Positions 61,306 to 64,000 of a stretch of 64,000 bases of DNA are shown piece after piece (the stretch's first letter is position 1; the number at the start of each line of letters is the position of its first letter). The stretch comes from Streptomyces akebiae (GTDB taxonomy: Bacteria; Actinomycetota; Actinomycetes; Streptomycetales; Streptomycetaceae), in contig NZ_CP080647.1 in the NCBI RefSeq assembly GCF_019599145.1, forward strand, positions 5,456,001 to 5,520,000, given 5' to 3'. The translations under genes were made by a program, and so were the position numbers. The notes beneath the pieces are model-generated. The model was not told the origin of the DNA, made no database searches, and saw nothing but the letters and a program-made list of their open reading frames with translations.

Positions 61306-62169
61306 GTGGGCGATACACGGACCGGCGCGGGTGGCGGCAGCAAGTTCGAGCATGCCCTGGAGCGGCTGCGGGCCGGGATGGAGGACGGCACGTATCCGGC
61401 GGGGGCGTCGCTCCCTCCGCAGCGGCAACTCGTCGACGAACTCCAAGTCTCCCGTGACACCCTCCGGAGGGTCCTGGCCAGGTTGAGCGAGGAAGGCCTG
61501 GTCGAGACCCGGCGGGGGAGCGGGACCCGCGTGCTGGGTGCCCAGCGGGCGCGGCCCCGGGGAGCGGGCAAGGTGACACCGCGCTCGTTCTTCGACTTCG
61601 CCTTCGAGCACGACGAAGTGCTTCTGGACATCCACACTCTGACGTCGGAGTCCTTGAGCACGCACATCCGACTGCAGGCCGAACGCGTACGCGACGGTGA
61701 GATCACACCCGAGCGCATCGTGCTGCGCATGCTTCTGCCCCGCGAGTCGATGCCCCTGCCATATCCGACAGCCATGGGGTCCCAGAAGGACACGCGGCCT
61801 CAGGAGCGCCTTCGGGGCATCACCCGGGTGCAGGAGTCATCGCTGCGCGAGGCGCTGGAGGATCTCCAGCGGGAGGGCCTGGTCCCGCATGTCGAGGTCG
61901 TGGTCCGGCACGCGCCGATCACCCCGACCTTCAAGGTGTATCTGCTCAACCGGACCGAAGCGCTGCACGGCTTCTACACGGTCGTCGTGCGCCCGATCGA
62001 GGTGGGCGGGGGCGAACAGGTCGACGCCCTCGACGTACTCGGCCTGGGCGCCACCCTCACCCACCACGTCAAGGACACCGATCCGGCGTCCCAGGGGACC
62101 GTCTTCGTCGATGCCGCGCAAGCCTGGTTCGACTCGGTCTGGAGCCTGCTCACGGACGAGGACGACTGA
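61306..62169 (+). CDS. Third DevA-like GntR regulator (divergent paralogue)
   Basis: The 287-residue protein has a winged helix (about 10-75; ALERLRAGMEDGTYPAGASLPPQRQL…SRDTLRRVLARLSEEGLV). Its effector domain clearly relates to DevA (ITPERIVLRMLLPRESMPLPYP, ITPTFKVYLLNRTEALHGFYTV, VDAAQAWFDSVWSLL) but is much more diverged than DevE. TACGGT ends 6 bases before GTG 61306, the same spacing as in devA and devE. A HAD hydrolase gene lies directly downstream on the opposite strand. Confidence 0.85.
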   Translation: MGDTRTGAGGGSKFEHALERLRAGMEDGTYPAGASLPPQRQLVDELQVSRDTLRRVLARLSEEGLVETRRGSGTRVLGAQRARPRGAGKVTPRSFFDFAFEHDEVLLDIHTLTSESLSTHIRLQAERVRDGEITPERIVLRMLLPRESMPLPYPTAMGSQKDTRPQERLRGITRVQESSLREALEDLQREGLVPHVEVVVRHAPITPTFKVYLLNRTEALHGFYTVVVRPIEVGGGEQVDALDVLGLGATLTHHVKDTDPASQGTVFVDAAQAWFDSVWSLLTDEDD

Positions 62170-62248
62170 CCCTGCTCACGGACGAGGGCGACTGACCCCG
62201 CTCATGGACGAGGGCGACCGACCCTGCTCATGGACGAGGGCGACCGAC
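62145..62248. repeat. 26-bp tandem repeat
   Basis: Four copies of CCTGCTCACGGACGAGGGCG + ACTGAC (variants with CATGG and ACCGAC) start at 62145, 62171, 62197 and 62223. The first copy encodes the C-terminus of the third GntR protein, and the last overlaps the 3' end of the convergent HAD gene. Confidence 0.85.
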
Positions 62249-63001
62249 CGGTCGAGGCGCGCACGCCGCGATGAGTTCGGCGTGTGAGGTGACCACCGCG
62301 TGCGCGCCCGCGTGGCGCAGTCGGCGGTTCCGCTCGGGGTCCGGCGAGTAGCCCAGGAACCGTACGCCGGCGGCCACGGCCGCCCCGAGGTCGCTGGGCT
62401 GGTCGCCGATCAGCACGGCGGCATCCGGCCCGATGTGCCCGAGGCGCTCCAGGGCGAGCCGCACCGCACTCGGATCGGGCTTCATGCGGCGCGGTTCACG
62501 CGGGTCACGGCCGCAGACCGCCTCGAACTTCCGGGACATCCCGTGAAGTTCGAGGAACTTGCGTACAGGTCCTTCCGCGTTGTTCGTCACGATCGCCAGC
62601 CGCTTCCCGTGCCCGAGCAGGGTGTCCAGCAGCAGCGGAACCCCCGGTGCCGGTACCGCGGAACCCGCGGCCTCGTCCTCGTACCGCGTGACGATGTCGC
62701 TCGCCGTGCGCAGGACGGCGGGGTCGAGGGCGGTGTCCCTGCGTGACCGGTCCAGCATGTCCCCGAGGAGCTGAAGGACGCCGTGCGAGTCGTCGCACGC
62801 CTCCACGGCGGGGTCGAGCACATTCCACTTCTCCCGTGCCATGGCCTTGATCTCCAGGGCGACAGGCCGGGTCGACCGTCCGGCGAACAGGTCACAGACC
62901 GGGCCGTCGAAGTCGAGGAGGACGGCTCGGGCCCCGCCGAGCAGCCGCCGCGGTCGGAGCGGCTCGGTCGTCTCGTCGAGTGTGGGGTTCATGGCAGTCA
63001 T
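62228..63001 (-). CDS. HAD-superfamily hydrolase (DevB-like)
   Basis: The 257-residue protein contains VLLDFDGPVCDLF (nucleophile motif, with the same DGP-x-C-x-LF pattern as DevB), IVTNNAEG, RMKPDPSAV and VLIGDQPSDLGAA, so it is a DevB paralogue. ATG 63001 gives MTAMNP; ATG 62992 is the alternative. Its last codons (PRPVGRPRP) come from the 26-bp repeat. Unlike devB it is convergent with its GntR neighbour rather than co-transcribed. It diverges from the APH-like kinase gene. Confidence 0.87.
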   Translation of the reverse strand: MTAMNPTLDETTEPLRPRRLLGGARAVLLDFDGPVCDLFAGRSTRPVALEIKAMAREKWNVLDPAVEACDDSHGVLQLLGDMLDRSRRDTALDPAVLRTASDIVTRYEDEAAGSAVPAPGVPLLLDTLLGHGKRLAIVTNNAEGPVRKFLELHGMSRKFEAVCGRDPREPRRMKPDPSAVRLALERLGHIGPDAAVLIGDQPSDLGAAVAAGVRFLGYSPDPERNRRLRHAGAHAVVTSHAELIAACAPRPVGRPRP

Positions 63002-63167
63002 CGTGATCAGTGTGGTGCAGCCGACCGCCTGCCTCAGGGCTGAGACACCTTCGGACAGTCGCGCGACGCGTGTCAGTACGGGGCCGGGCGCGTGAGCGTT
63101 CAACCGGTGGACCGCCACCTGCCAATGCCCGGCTTCTGGCACGATGCTCGCCCACGGAGGAGTACCG

Positions 63168-64000
63168 TGCCTCCACTTCCTGGATTTCACCACGGGTGCG
63201 ACCACGGCGAGAGAACGGGCAATGCCAGCTGAATCGGATTCCACGGGGCGGCGCCGCGCCGGTGAGATGAGTGCCGACCCGGGTGGGGTGGAGGGACCGC
63301 TCAGCGGCTACCACCACGAGACCTACGTCTTCCGTCTGCCCGCCGAGTCCGCCGTCGGTGAGGGTGGACGCTGGAAGTGCCGTGAGCCGCGCGAGAGCCT
63401 GCTGTGGTTCGACCGACGCTGCTTCGACTCGGAGGAGCGCCTGCTCACCGAGCTCCAGGGGCGCATCGACAACATTCCCGACCTCATCGAGGTCGAGGGC
63501 ACCGTCCTCCAGCGGTTCATCGAAGGACAGACACTCGGGGAGCTCCACGCGTCCGACACGACGGTGCCCGAGAAGGAGTTCGAGCAGATCCTCACCCTGT
63601 TCGGGCAACTGGTCGCCGTCCGCCCCCGGACCCTGCTGGTGAAGCGGAGGTGCGAGCGGCGGGACCGCGCGCGGGAGGGCGACAGCGCGGGCTTCCTCGA
63701 CCGGCTGATCTGCTTCACCGAGGACCGGGTGTACGGGGACAACCTGCCGGAGTACGGCGACCTGTTCGCGGACCTGAACCTGGACTCCGACTCCTTCAAG
63801 CAGCTCAGGAAGCACGTGTCAGGCCTGCGCGAGCGCCCCTTCTGCCTCCTGCACGCCGACCTGCACCGAGAGAACCTCATCGTGGACCGCGACCGCCGCC
63901 TCTGGGCCATCGACTGGGAACTCGCGATGTTCGGCGACCCGCTCTACGACCTCGCCACCCACCTCTACCTGATGCGCTACCCGCCGGAACAGGAACGGCG
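63168..64000 (+). CDS. APH-like phosphotransferase, 3'-truncated by window edge
   Basis: This open frame runs off the window. It contains GYHHETYVFRLP near the start and the kinase core: Brenner motif LLHADLHRENLIVD (catalytic Asp and Asn), metal-binding Asp in WAIDWELAMFGDPLYDLATHLY. This is the aminoglycoside phosphotransferase/choline-kinase fold. GTG 63168 is preceded by GGAGGAG at 4 bases; ATG 63222 is a shorter alternative. It diverges from the HAD gene over 166 bp. A small-molecule kinase beside HAD phosphatases suggests opposing steps on a phosphorylated metabolite. Confidence 0.85.

Noticed and set aside
1..64000. rRNA, tRNA, CRISPR array, prophage, insertion sequence or biosynthetic gene cluster
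   Set aside because: No supporting structure, repeat-spacer array, transposase, integrase or assembly-line enzyme was seen on either strand.

Overview
The window is GC-rich chromosomal DNA from a Streptomyces. Several hallmarks point there: DUF397 genes paired with XRE/DUF5753 regulators, a mycothiol synthase gene (mshD), glnR, nur, rsiG, a devA-like locus, dispersed 'CGCGCAGTTCCCCGCGCCCCT' repeats, and many GTG starts in tightly overlapping operons. From memory, the gene order resembles the S. coelicolor chromosome core from about csoR/pst to devA/devB. I saw no rRNA, tRNA, CRISPR, phage or insertion sequence.

Region 1 (1-13.7 kb) is more variable. It starts with the 3' part of a T7SS-type polymorphic toxin gene that overlaps an Imm49-like immunity gene. 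Next come an S1-domain protein, a lipoprotein, a broken PIN-domain gene, a TPR-membrane-protein/AAA+ ATPase pair, and an XRE/DUF397/anti-sigma-like ATPase cluster. It ends with a transglycosylase-NlpC/P60 hydrolase, a PAP2 phosphatase and an exported BBE-type flavoenzyme.

Region 2 (14-33 kb) is a phosphate island. A PHO box precedes pstSCAB, which is followed by a convergent Pit-type transporter with its DUF47 partner, csoR with its own operator, a Nudix-CHAD-ppk polyphosphate operon, a YtrA-like GntR/ABC exporter operon, mshD and a secreted 5'-nucleotidase.

Region 3 (33-43.7 kb) holds regulators and stress functions: a MerR protein with two HTH domains, an erythromycin-esterase-like enzyme, a second XRE/DUF397 set with a striking palindrome, a VapBC-like pair, an MprAB-like two-component system beside a PepD/HtrA-like protease, a LacI regulator and glnR.

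Region 4 (43.7-57.6 kb) contains an alpha/beta hydrolase, a MoaD/ThiS-like protein, a sulfur block (a leaderless Cys-containing leader peptide, cysA rhodanese, DUF1416, DsrE), three overlapping membrane-anchored proteins, the nitrobindin-nur pair, ygfZ, dtd, rsiG (c-di-GMP-responsive anti-sigma for WhiG) and an Eis-like acetyltransferase.

Region 5 (57.6-64 kb) is the most interesting. It has devE, devA-devB and a third, divergent DevA-like GntR gene. These are interleaved with HAD hydrolases and two tiny membrane-protein genes that each lie divergent to a GntR gene. devE and devA share a palindromic operator and a promoter block at identical spacing from their starts. The layout suggests a duplicated regulator/small-membrane-protein/HAD module. 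The window ends inside an APH-like kinase gene.
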